Source of the DNA: Methylobacterium sp. DB0501
Lineage (GTDB): Bacteria > Pseudomonadota > Alphaproteobacteria > Rhizobiales > Beijerinckiaceae
Assembly (NCBI RefSeq): GCF_011043735.1
Contig: NZ_JAAKGV010000014.1
Location: 1 to 64,000, forward strand
Direction of reading: 5' to 3'
Length of the DNA stretch: 64,000 bases
Positions 17,693 to 25,687 of this stretch are shown here, piece after piece. The notes beneath the pieces are model-generated. The model made no database searches and was not told the DNA's origin. It saw only the letters and a list, made by a program, of their open reading frames with translations. A program made the translations under genes and the position numbers. The number at the start of each line of letters is the position of its first letter. Position 1 is the first letter of the stretch.

Positions 17693-18343
17693 TCAGAGCG
17701 GGAGCGGATGGCTGATGAGGACGACCGCTCGCCCAATGTGGTCGCGGCTCTCGATGTCGCCGACGATGAACTGCGCCACGTCGGCCCGGGCGATCAGCCC
17801 GTTCGTCCAGGACGAGGGCTGGTCGAGCACCCGGTAGCGTCCGGTCGCCGGCCCGCCGGTGAGGACGCCGGGGCGCACGAAGGTCCAGTCCAGGGCGGAG
17901 CGGCGGATCCGCATCTCCTGCGCGTCCTTGTCGTCGTAGGCGCGGCCGAAGACGAGGCGGAACGGCAGGCGCTGGAACGGGCCGATCGCCGCGCGGCTGT
18001 CGCCGGTGCCGAAGCCGGTGACGGCCATCAGCCGGCGCACCCCTGCCGTCTCCATCTCCGGGACGAGCACGTTGGTGGCGTCCGAGAACAGCCGCACCGG
18101 CCCGAACAGGTCGCGGAACGGTACGCCGAGGGCCTGCACCACGGCGTCGATCCCCTCCAGGGCGCCGGCCACGTCGGGCGCCGACAGGGCGTCGCCGGGA
18201 AAGCGCTCGAGGTTCGGGTCGGAGAGTTGAATCTTGCCGGCCGAGCGGGCGAAAGCCCGCACCCGGTGCCCGGCGGCCAGCGCCGCCTTGACCGTCTCCA
18301 GGCCGATGCCCTGGCTGGCGCCGATGACGAGGAGATGGGCCAT
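17693..18343 (-). CDS. NAD(P)-binding oxidoreductase, NmrA/atypical SDR family
   Basis: This 216-aa Rossmann-fold protein has the dinucleotide loop VIGASQGIGLETVKAAL at residues 6-22, an acidic DVAGALEGIDAVVQALG strand, and LMAVTGFGTGDSRA. It lacks the classical YxxxK pair of SDR enzymes, placing it with atypical NmrA/NAD(P)H-binding family proteins that act as reductases or redox sensors. It is first gene of a two-gene unit with the SOUL protein. No specific substrate can be named. Confidence 0.88.
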   Translation of the reverse strand: MAHLLVIGASQGIGLETVKAALAAGHRVRAFARSAGKIQLSDPNLERFPGDALSAPDVAGALEGIDAVVQALGVPFRDLFGPVRLFSDATNVLVPEMETAGVRRLMAVTGFGTGDSRAAIGPFQRLPFRLVFGRAYDDKDAQEMRIRRSALDWTFVRPGVLTGGPATGRYRVLDQPSSWTNGLIARADVAQFIVGDIESRDHIGRAVVLISHPLPL

Positions 18344-18647
18344 GGTGCGTCCTGGGTGTGCGTGAGGCGACAGACCCTAGGAAACCTCGGGGGGCGGGAT
18401 GGTTGCTCGCGCAGGCGTCGAATTTCCCAAGACGCAGCAAAACTCGAGACGCAGCAAATCCGATACGCTGCGAACCCCTGTCAGGGATATCCCATGTCAT
18501 ACACTCACGATCTCATCCTGAAGTGTTGCGAAACACCCCAGGACGAGGTCGTGGTTCGGACGAATGTCGGGGGTCCAATGGTCCGTCCATGTCAGGACGG
18601 CCGCACCAACTCACGGAGGCTTGCCCGGCCGGGCAAGCCTCGCGATT
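18344..18647. other. Intergenic region upstream of the NmrA-like gene and downstream of phoH
   Basis: This 304-bp gap contains the promoter side of the NmrA-like gene and the 18616-18641 hairpin. No convincing gene is seen; a frame through it merely extends the neighbouring genes. Confidence 0.5.
18616..18641 (-). terminator. Hairpin downstream of phoH
   Basis: GAGGCTTGCCCGG meets CCGGGCAAGCCTC as a perfect 26-bp palindrome, 7 bp past the PhoH stop codon. No long T-run follows in the transcribed direction, so termination may be partly factor-dependent. Confidence 0.55.
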
Positions 18648-19364
18648 CTAGACCCGCGCCTCTTCGAAGGCCCGCACCCACTCGGCGCAGATCCCCGAGC
18701 GCACGATATCGTCCAGCCCGAACTCGACGATCGGAATCGGCATCATCCGGCTCTTGACCAAGTGGATGACGGTGCGCAGCCCCGAGGTCTCGCGCAGGTC
18801 GGTCTGGGAGACGTCGCCGTTGATGATGACCTGGGTGTCGTCGCCGATCCGGGTCAGGAACATCTTGATCTCGGCGGGGGTGGTGTTCTGGGCCTCGTCG
18901 AGGATCACCAGACAGTTCTTGAAGGTGCGGCCGCGCATCACCTCGAACGGGACGACCTCGATGTCGCCGGCCTTCACGGCGATCTCGAAGGCGCCGTCGC
19001 CCATGCGCTCCTTCATGGTCTCGGTGAGGGGGGCGACCCAGGGGGCGATCTTCTCCTCGAGGCTGCCCGGAAAGTATCCGAGGGACCGGCCGGAGGGCAC
19101 GTTTGGCCGGGTGATGACCACCTTGGCGACCCGGCGCTGGCGCAGCAGGTCGGCGGCACGGGTTCCGGCGATGTAGGTCTTGCCGGTACCGGCGGGGCCG
19201 AGAACGATGACTTGTGGGTGGGACCCGAGGGCGTCCAGATACTCGGCCTGACGGGCCGTCATCGGCTGGATCGGTGGCGGGTTGCGCTCCTCCTCGAATC
19301 GGGTGCGATGCACTCGGATCGGGCGGTCATCAACCAGTTCAAGTCGTGCGCGTCGTCTCTTCAC
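18648..19364 (-). CDS. PhoH-family P-loop ATPase
   Basis: This 238-aa protein is the single-domain, phosphate-starvation-type PhoH. Walker A is GPAGTGKT at residues 56-63, followed by VVITRPNVPSG and the Walker B CLVILDEAQNTTP. The family segment IINGDVSQTDLRETSGL and the final MPIPIVEFGLDDIVRSG are also present. PhoH proteins have RNA-helicase-like ATPase activity, and their physiological role is unsettled. No Pho box was recognised upstream. It appears monocistronic. Confidence 0.93.
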   Translation of the reverse strand: MKRRRARLELVDDRPIRVHRTRFEEERNPPPIQPMTARQAEYLDALGSHPQVIVLGPAGTGKTYIAGTRAADLLRQRRVAKVVITRPNVPSGRSLGYFPGSLEEKIAPWVAPLTETMKERMGDGAFEIAVKAGDIEVVPFEVMRGRTFKNCLVILDEAQNTTPAEIKMFLTRIGDDTQVIINGDVSQTDLRETSGLRTVIHLVKSRMMPIPIVEFGLDDIVRSGICAEWVRAFEEARV

Positions 19365-19756
19365 GGATCAACACTCCCACTGGACTTGCGGTGCCGATTA
19401 TCGTGTGCCCTCTCGTGTCCCTGAACTCCTGTGTTCTTGTGACGACTCAAAGCCTCACGGGCCGCAACGGTTCCGGTCGGGGTTGACGCAGGCGGTGGAC
19501 AAGTCCGCCCGCTTCTCCCAACAAGGTAAGCAGCCGATGATGAACGAGCAATTGTCGCGCCGCACCATGCCCATGCGAAACCGGCCGGCGCGCAACGGCG
19601 TGCCGGAGCGTGACGAAAACCACACAGCGGTGGAGGGGACTGAGGCGGACGAGGGAGGGGACGGATCGGCGCGGGTCCCGGGGGCCCGCCGGCCGGAGGA
19701 GGTCGCCACCTGATCGCCGCTCCCGGTCTGGCGCGGGGACCCCGCGCGGGACGGCT
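19365..19756. other. Intergenic region between phoH and the UvrD-type helicase gene
   Basis: This 392-bp spacer holds the phoH promoter and a possible small plus-strand ORF at 19537-19713. No terminator with a T-run and no known regulator box could be identified. Confidence 0.4.
19537..19713 (+). CDS. Possible small hydrophilic protein
   Basis: A 58-codon frame starting ATGATGAACGAG is preceded by AAGG at a suitable distance. The product (MMNEQLSRRTMPMRNRPARN, then an acidic and Gly-rich tail) has no recognised domain. Support is only the ribosome site and position upstream of and divergent from phoH; it could be noncoding. Confidence 0.25.
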   Translation: MMNEQLSRRTMPMRNRPARNGVPERDENHTAVEGTEADEGGDGSARVPGARRPEEVAT

Positions 19757-22105
19757 TCAGCCAGAGCCCGGCTGGACGAAGCTGTCGAGGACCATTTTCC
19801 GGCCGGCCTTGTCGAAGTCAACGGTGAGCTTGTTGCCGTCGACGGCCGCCACCGAGCCCGGTCCGAATTTGGTGTGGAAGATGCGTGCGCCGGGCTCGAA
19901 GGCCGACGGCGTGCCGGTGGACTTGGCGACCAGCGTCCCCTCGATCTGCTGCGGCCCGCGCCGTCCGGGCGCGCTGCCGCGCCCTCCCCCGCCGAACCGG
20001 TCCTGGTTCGCGGTCTGGGCTTGTGCCCGCTGCCAGCCCGGCGTGGCATAGGACGAGCCGAAGGCCGGGGCCTGGCGGTCGAAGCGCGAGGGGCCTTGCG
20101 AAAAACTCGCCGGCGCGTCGATCACCGCGACGCTCTCCTCGGGCAATTCGTCGATGAAGCGGCTCGGCACGGTCGAGGACCACAGGCCGTGGATGCGGCG
20201 GTTGACCGCGAACGAGATCTTGGCCCGCTTGCGCGCCCGGGTCAGGCCGACATGGGCGAGGCGCCGCTCCTCCTCCAGGCCGGCGCGGCCGCTTTCGTCG
20301 AGGGCGCGCTGGTTGGGCATCAGGCCGTTCTCCCAGCCGGGGAGGAACACGGTGTCGAATTCCAGGCCCTTCGCCGCGTGCAGCGTCATCAGGCTCACCC
20401 GGTCGCCGCCCTCGGCCTCGTTGGCGTCCATGACCAGCGAGACGTGCTCGAGGAAGCCGGCGAGGTCCGGGAACTCCTCCATCGAGCGCACCAGCTCCTT
20501 GAGGTTCTCCAGGCGCCCGGCGGCGTCGGCGGTGCGCTCCTTCTGCCACATCTCGGTGTAGCCGGATTCCTCCAGGATCGTCTGCGCCACCTCCGTGTGC
20601 GGCTGGTCCTCCAGGAGCTTGGCCCAGCGGGAGAAGCTCTGGCACAGGGCGCGCAGCGTCGAGCGGGGCTTGGGCTTCAGCTCCTCGGTCTCGCTCATCA
20701 TGCGCGCCGCCTGGAGCAGCGGCACCTTGGCGCGGCGGGCCAGCCCATGCAGGGCCTGGAGCGTCGCATCGCCCAAGCCGCGCTTCGGCGTGTTGAAGAT
20801 CCGCTCGAAGGCGAGGTCGTCGGAGCCGTTGGCGACGATGCGCAGGTAGGCCAGCGCGTCGCGGATCTCCGCCCGCTCGTAGAAGCGCGGGCCGCCGACC
20901 ACGCGATAGGGCAGGCCGAGCTGGACGAAGCGGTCCTCGATCTCGCGCATCTGGGCCGAGATGCGCACCAGCACGGCGATCTCCGAGAGCTTGTGGCTCT
21001 TGGCCTGCAGGCTCTCGATCTCCTCGCAGACGAGCCGGGCCTCCTCCTCCGAATCCCACGCGCCGGTGACCGTGACCTTCTCGCCCTGCGGGCTGTCGGT
21101 GCGCAGGGTCTTGCCCAGCCGCCCCTCGTTATGGGCGATCAGCACGGACGCCGCGGCAAGGATATGCCCGGTCGAGCGGTAGTTGTTCTCGAGCCGCACC
21201 ACCAGGGCGCCGGGGAAGTCGTGCTCGAAGCGTAGGATGTTGTCGACCTCGGCACCGCGCCAGCCGTAGATCGACTGGTCGTCGTCGCCGACGCAGGCGA
21301 CGTTGCGGTGGCCCTGCGCCAGCAGGCGCAGCCAGAGATACTGTGCGACGTTGGTGTCCTGGTACTCGTCGACCAGGATGTAGCGGAAGCGCTGCTGGTA
21401 GTTGGTCAGCACGTCCGGGTTCTCGCGCCACAGCCGCAGGCAGAGCAGCAGGAGGTCGCCGAAATCGACGGCGTTCAGCGCCCTCAGCCGCTCCTGGTAG
21501 GCGGCATAGAGCGCGCCGCCCTTGCCGAAGCCGAAGGCGCCGGCCTCGCCCGCCGGCACCTGCTCGGGTCCGAGGCCGCGGTTCTTCCAGCCGTCGATCG
21601 TGCCGGCGAGGCTGCGGGCCGGCCAGCGCTTCTCATCGAGGTCGGCCGCCGCGATCACCTGCTTCAGGAGGCGCAGCTGGTCGTCGGTGCCGAGGATGGT
21701 GAAGTCGGAGCGCAGGCCCACCAGCTCGGCGTGCCGGCGCAGGATCTTGGTGCCGATGGCGTGGAAGGTACCGAGCCACGGCATCCCCTCCCCAGCCGGG
21801 CCGATCAGGGCGCCGATCCGCTCCTTCATCTCCCGGGCGGCCTTGTTGGTGAAGGTCACCGCCAGGATGTCGAAGGGCCGGGCGCGGCCGGTGGCGATCA
21901 GGTGGGCGATGCGGGTGGTGAGCACCCGGGTCTTGCCGGTGCCGGCTCCGGCCAGCACCAGCACCGGCCCGTCCGTCGCCTCGACGGCGCGGCGCTGCTC
22001 GGGGTTGAGTCCGGCGAGATAGGACCCCTCCTGCGGCACGACCGCGGCGCGGGCGCGAGCGGAGATCGAGGTGGAGGCGGTCCCGGCGGGCAGTTCGCGA
22101 GTCAT
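19757..22105 (-). CDS. uvrD: UvrD/PcrA-type superfamily 1 DNA helicase
   Basis: This 782-aa 3'-5' DNA helicase has the Q-motif LNPEQRRAVEA, Walker A AGAGTGKT at residues 52-59, motif Ia VTFTNKAAREM, motif II VDEYQDTN, motif III VGDDDQSIYGWRGA, motif IV/V VSLMTLHAAKGLEFD and motif VI AHVGLTRARK. The C-terminus ends in a Tudor-like tail (AFEPGARIFHTKFGPGSVAA) used for RNA polymerase or partner contact in PcrA/UvrD. It acts in nucleotide-excision and mismatch repair. The ATG at 22105 (MTRELPAGTAS) is chosen, as the longer frame to 22252 adds Arg-rich noise. Assignment between UvrD and PcrA is not possible by eye. Confidence 0.94.
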   Translation of the reverse strand: MTRELPAGTASTSISARARAAVVPQEGSYLAGLNPEQRRAVEATDGPVLVLAGAGTGKTRVLTTRIAHLIATGRARPFDILAVTFTNKAAREMKERIGALIGPAGEGMPWLGTFHAIGTKILRRHAELVGLRSDFTILGTDDQLRLLKQVIAAADLDEKRWPARSLAGTIDGWKNRGLGPEQVPAGEAGAFGFGKGGALYAAYQERLRALNAVDFGDLLLLCLRLWRENPDVLTNYQQRFRYILVDEYQDTNVAQYLWLRLLAQGHRNVACVGDDDQSIYGWRGAEVDNILRFEHDFPGALVVRLENNYRSTGHILAAASVLIAHNEGRLGKTLRTDSPQGEKVTVTGAWDSEEEARLVCEEIESLQAKSHKLSEIAVLVRISAQMREIEDRFVQLGLPYRVVGGPRFYERAEIRDALAYLRIVANGSDDLAFERIFNTPKRGLGDATLQALHGLARRAKVPLLQAARMMSETEELKPKPRSTLRALCQSFSRWAKLLEDQPHTEVAQTILEESGYTEMWQKERTADAAGRLENLKELVRSMEEFPDLAGFLEHVSLVMDANEAEGGDRVSLMTLHAAKGLEFDTVFLPGWENGLMPNQRALDESGRAGLEEERRLAHVGLTRARKRAKISFAVNRRIHGLWSSTVPSRFIDELPEESVAVIDAPASFSQGPSRFDRQAPAFGSSYATPGWQRAQAQTANQDRFGGGGRGSAPGRRGPQQIEGTLVAKSTGTPSAFEPGARIFHTKFGPGSVAAVDGNKLTVDFDKAGRKMVLDSFVQPGSG

Positions 22106-22238
22106 GCCCGCATCACTGGACCAAAACGCGAACGGCGTCGAGGGTGCTGGGCGCATCCGTCTTTCGTCGCAGGCCGGAACCTTGCAGGATCGCCGGCGTC
22201 GTTCCACACAGATGGATACTCGCCCGCGAAGGATTCCG

Positions 22239-22490
22239 ATGCGCGCCCACACCCTCCTGATCCTGGCGCTCGCCGCCGCGCCGCTCCCGGCGCTGGCTCA
22301 GAACCAGGTGCCGGCCAACCGCTCGCAGCAGACCGTCGAGGGGATCAACCGCTCGATCGAGTCCGGCGCCGCGACGCGCGGCATTCAGCAGCAGAACCGG
22401 TTCGAGACCAACCAGCTCCAGGGACAGATCCAGCGCCAACAGGTCGCCCCGCCGCCGGCACCGGTTCCGATCATCGTCCCGCACCGCTGA
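22239..22490 (+). CDS. Small secreted Gln/Asn-rich protein
   Basis: This 83-aa protein starts at an ATG preceded by GAAGGA and has a clean signal peptide (MRAHTLLILALAAAPLPALA, with cleavage after ALA). The mature part is rich in Gln, Asn and Arg and ends in a Pro/Val-rich PPPAPVPIIVPHR segment. No domain is recognised. It is divergent from the UvrD-type gene and probably periplasmic. Confidence 0.7.
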   Translation: MRAHTLLILALAAAPLPALAQNQVPANRSQQTVEGINRSIESGAATRGIQQQNRFETNQLQGQIQRQQVAPPPAPVPIIVPHR

Positions 22491-22613
22491 CGCGAAGAAG
22501 GGCGGCGGGTTCGCCGGGGCTGCGCCCGATCGCCGGCGATCGGACGCTGCTCCACATCCTTGATTGGGCGCATTTCCTTCGACGAACCGGCGACCGCTTC
22601 GTCGGAAAACGCC

Positions 22614-23177
22614 CTAGTGGCGGACCCGGGCCCCGACGGCCGCGAAAGCCATCGTCTCCGGTCGGGCATGGCTGCGGGACGGGATGCCGATCACCCGGCC
22701 GAGATCGTCGGGCCGCGGCAGCCGGGCATGCGAGCCGAGCATGATGCCGAGATTGGTCTGGATGTCCTCCGGGAAGGGCGCCACGCGCCGCGTCGCCGGA
22801 TCGACGTGAAGGGAGAGGTTTTCGGAGCTGGCCGCGACCCAGCCCTCGGCGGCGTGGCGGATCTCGGAATAGAAGTGGATTCGCTTCTCGTCGAAGCCGA
22901 TGAGCTGGAGCGTCACCCGGACCGGATCGTCGAGCACCAGTTCGCGGCGGTAGCGCACATGAACCTCGGCCGCGAAGGTCGTGCCGCGTCCGCTCTCCAT
23001 GTAGTCGGGCCCGAGACCGACGACGCCGAACGCCTCGTCCACCGCACGGTCGAACAGGACGTGGTAGTACGCCATGTTCAGGTGACCGTTATAATCGATC
23101 CAGCCGGGTTCGATCGCCATCGTAGACGACACGAAGGGCGCGAAGAAGAAGACCGATGCGGGACGGTCGTCAGCCAT
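22614..23177 (-). CDS. Hot-dog-fold acyl-CoA thioesterase
   Basis: This 187-aa protein fits the 4-hydroxybenzoyl-CoA/betainyl-CoA thioesterase type. It has the N-terminal active-site helix approach WIDYNGHLNMAYYHVLFDRAV, the central strand VHVRYRRELVLDDPVRVT, and ENLSLHVDPATRRVAPFPEDI as in carnitine-pathway thioesterases. It hydrolyses a small acyl-CoA. The true substrate is uncertain because no carnitine or betaine genes adjoin. It lies divergent from the FAD oxidoreductase gene. Confidence 0.82.
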   Translation of the reverse strand: MADDRPASVFFFAPFVSSTMAIEPGWIDYNGHLNMAYYHVLFDRAVDEAFGVVGLGPDYMESGRGTTFAAEVHVRYRRELVLDDPVRVTLQLIGFDEKRIHFYSEIRHAAEGWVAASSENLSLHVDPATRRVAPFPEDIQTNLGIMLGSHARLPRPDDLGRVIGIPSRSHARPETMAFAAVGARVRH

Positions 23178-23414
23178 TGTGGGGCTCCCGATCAGGCGCA
23201 GGCGGGATGACAAGGGCGCCGAGCGGCGTACCATGCCTGACCCGGCGATGCACCCCCGGATGCGTTGCACCTTGGGGCAAGGTGGCCCACCCGCAGCGCA
23301 CTTCTCCGTGACCGGGCCTCCGGATATGCCCGTAAGACGCCGGCTGCTAGAATGGTCGGCAAAAGGCCGCGCAACGGCCGTCCGCCTTGAGCCCGCCCGG
23401 GAGGTCGATGTCCC

Positions 23415-24833
23415 ATGAACGCCCAGAGCCCCGCCCCGTCGCGCGAGCGCCCGTCCCCTGAGACCGTCGAGGCGGTGATCCGCGAGCTGACGGCGCAGTT
23501 CGGCAACCGCGTCGTCACCTCGCAGGCGGTGCGCGAGCAGCATGCCAGCACCCTGACCTGGGTCGCCAACCAGCCGCCGGACGCGGTGGTCTATGCCGAG
23601 AGCACCGAGGACGTTCAGGCGGTGGTGCGCGTCTGCGCCGCCCACAAGGTACCGGTCGTCGCCTTCGGCACCGGCACCTCGCTCGAAGGCCACGTCAACG
23701 CGCCGTTCGGGGGCATCTCGATCGACCTGAACGGGATGAACAAGGTCCTGGCGGTCCATGCCGAGGATCTGGATTGCGTCGTCCAGCCCGGCGTCACCCG
23801 CAAGGCGGTGAACGAGCACCTGCGCGACCAGGGCCTGTTCTTCCCGATCGATCCGGGCGCCGATGCCTCCCTCGGCGGCATGGCGGCGACGCGGGCCTCC
23901 GGCACCAACGCGGTGCGCTACGGCACGATGAAGGACAACGTCCTGTCGCTCACCGCCGTGATGCCGAACGGCGACATCGTCCGCACCAGCCCGCGCGCCC
24001 GCAAGACCTCGGCCGGCTACGACCTGACACGGCTCCTCGTCGGCTCGGAAGGCACCTTCGGCATCATCACCGAACTGACCCTCAAGCTCGCCGGCATCCC
24101 GGAGGCGATCTCCGCCGGCGTCTGTCCTTTTCCGAGCATCAAGGCCGCCTGCGACGCCGTCATCGTGACGATCCAGTCCGGCCTGCCGGTGGCGCGCATC
24201 GAGCTCCTCGACGAGGTCCAGGTCGCGGCCTGCAACGCCTATTCGAAGCTGACCCTGCCCGAGACCCCGCTGCTGCTGGTGGAGTTCCACGGCACCGACG
24301 CCGGCGTGCGCGAGCAGGCCGAGCGCTTCGGCGAGATCGCGGCGGAGTTCGGCGGCGGGCCCTACGAGTGGGCGACCAAGGCGGAGGACCGCACCCGGCT
24401 GTGGCAGGCCCGCCACGACGTCTACTGGGCGGCGGTCGCCATGCGCCCCGGTGCGAAGGTCATCGCCACCGACGTCTGCGTGCCGATCTCGCGGCTCGCC
24501 GAATGCGTCGACGAGACCAAGCGCGACATCGTCGAGAGCGGCATCACCGCGCCGATCGCGGGACATGTCGGCGACGGGAACTTCCACACCGCGCCGCTCG
24601 TGATGATGGACGATCCCGACGAGATCGCCCGGGTCGCCGGCTTCATCGACCGCCTGGTCGCCCGCGCCATCGCCATGGAGGGCACCTGCACCGGCGAGCA
24701 CGGCATCGGCCAGAAGAAGATGCGCTACATGGAGATGGAGCACGGCTCGGAGGCGCTGAGCCTGATGCGGGTGCTGAAGCGGGCGATCGATCCGGACAAC
24801 ATCATGAATCCGGGAAAGGTCGTGGTGCTGTAG
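23415..24833 (+). CDS. FAD-linked oxidase, D-lactate dehydrogenase (LDHD/DLD-like)
   Basis: This 472-aa flavoprotein has a PCMH-type FAD-binding N-half (PVVAFGTGTSLEGHVNAPFG, DPGADASLGGMAATRASGTN, GSEGTFGIITELTLKL) and a GlcD/LDHD C-half with the metal-binding GHVGDGNFH and the C-terminal CTGEHGIGQKK. It most resembles mitochondrial-type D-lactate dehydrogenase, which oxidises D-2-hydroxy acids and passes electrons to cytochrome c or quinone. GlcD-type members are a near alternative, but no GlcF lies close by, and GlcE is 4.7 kb away on the opposite strand. It ends in a strong hairpin. Confidence 0.9.
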   Translation: MNAQSPAPSRERPSPETVEAVIRELTAQFGNRVVTSQAVREQHASTLTWVANQPPDAVVYAESTEDVQAVVRVCAAHKVPVVAFGTGTSLEGHVNAPFGGISIDLNGMNKVLAVHAEDLDCVVQPGVTRKAVNEHLRDQGLFFPIDPGADASLGGMAATRASGTNAVRYGTMKDNVLSLTAVMPNGDIVRTSPRARKTSAGYDLTRLLVGSEGTFGIITELTLKLAGIPEAISAGVCPFPSIKAACDAVIVTIQSGLPVARIELLDEVQVAACNAYSKLTLPETPLLLVEFHGTDAGVREQAERFGEIAAEFGGGPYEWATKAEDRTRLWQARHDVYWAAVAMRPGAKVIATDVCVPISRLAECVDETKRDIVESGITAPIAGHVGDGNFHTAPLVMMDDPDEIARVAGFIDRLVARAIAMEGTCTGEHGIGQKKMRYMEMEHGSEALSLMRVLKRAIDPDNIMNPGKVVVL

Positions 24834-24856
24834 GCCACGGCGCCTCGCGCCCGAAG

Positions 24857-24898
24857 CGAAGCGGCGGTGCCGGCGTTCATGCCGGCACCGCCGCTTCG
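24857..24898. terminator. Perfect 18-bp bidirectional hairpin
   Basis: CGAAGCGGCGGTGCCGGC (24857-24874) pairs perfectly with 24881-24898 around a GTTCAT loop. It lies between the convergent oxidoreductase and L,D-transpeptidase genes. No T-run is present, but the stem is strong enough to act as a barrier for both. Confidence 0.65.
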
Positions 24899-24922
24899 CA
24901 GCCGGGACTAGCGCGGCAGATC

Positions 24923-25507
24923 CTACGGCAGCACCACCACCTTCGTCCCCACCTTCACGCGATCGTACAGATCGATCACGTCCCGGTTGGTCATCCGAAT
25001 GCAGCCCGAGGACACCGCCGCGCCGATCGTCTCCGGCTCGTTCGAGCCGTGGATGCGGTAGAGCGACGAGCCGAGATAGAGCGCTCGCGCCCCGAGCGGG
25101 TTGTCGTTGCCGCCGGCCATGTAGCGCGGCAGGTCGGGGCGGCGCTTGATCATCTGTTCAGGAGGGCGCCAGGCCGGCCATTCCTTCTTCATCGTCACGG
25201 TCTTGGTGCCGGACCACGAAAAACCCTCGCGGCCGACGCCGACGCCGTACTGCACCGCCTCCTGATTCGGCAGGATGTAGTAGAGCCGGCGCTGGCTGGT
25301 CGAGATCACCACCGTGCCGGGCTTGTAGGGACTGTTCCAGCCGATGGTCTGGCGCGGCACGCCCTGCTGGCGGAAGACCGTCAGGAAATCGGCGATCGGC
25401 CCACGGTCGAGCAGGCTGATGGCGTGGGCCGGCACCGCCAGGGTCAACAGCGTGGCCGCCGTCAGGAGCGGCTTCAGCAGGCGCCGCGGCGCGGTCAGAC
25501 GGGTCAT
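24923..25507 (-). CDS. Secreted L,D-transpeptidase (YkuD domain)
   Basis: This 194-aa protein starts at the ATG after GGGAGGGGACG and has a signal peptide (MTRLTAPRRLLKPLLTAATL, then AVPAHA). The YkuD domain runs from GTVVISTSQRRLYY to the catalytic motif HGSNEPETIGAAVSSGCIRM, whose His and Cys are the active residues, followed by NRDVIDLYDRVKVGTKV. Such enzymes form 3-3 peptidoglycan cross-links or attach proteins to peptidoglycan. The in-frame upstream start at 25639 would remove the signal from the N-terminus and is rejected. Confidence 0.93.
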   Translation of the reverse strand: MTRLTAPRRLLKPLLTAATLLTLAVPAHAISLLDRGPIADFLTVFRQQGVPRQTIGWNSPYKPGTVVISTSQRRLYYILPNQEAVQYGVGVGREGFSWSGTKTVTMKKEWPAWRPPEQMIKRRPDLPRYMAGGNDNPLGARALYLGSSLYRIHGSNEPETIGAAVSSGCIRMTNRDVIDLYDRVKVGTKVVVLP

Positions 25508-25658
25508 CGTCCCCTCCCGTTCGGTTAACATGGAACGGGTTGGCCGCCGGGCTGTGGCGAAAACAGGGCAGAAACAGTCGCCGGGCGGCCCGTGGTGCAT
25601 CTGCGCCACAGGGCATTCCCGGCGCCGAGCCCGGCGCATCGGCGCCGACGCGGACTTG

Positions 25659-25678
25659 CCCGCGCCCGCAGGCGCGGG
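25659..25678 (-). terminator. Hairpin downstream of the Cdc48-like gene
   Basis: CCCGCGCC (25659-25666) pairs with GGCGCGGG (25671-25678) around CGCA, 9 bp past the stop of the Cdc48-like gene on the minus strand. Downstream sequence on that strand is not T-rich. Confidence 0.4.
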
Positions 25679-25687
25679 GGACGCGAG

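Noticed and set aside
17058..18500. 480-aa frame joining the NmrA-like region and SOUL protein
   Set aside because: The N-terminal part is the wrong frame of the NmrA-like gene; SOUL starts at its own ATG at 17675.
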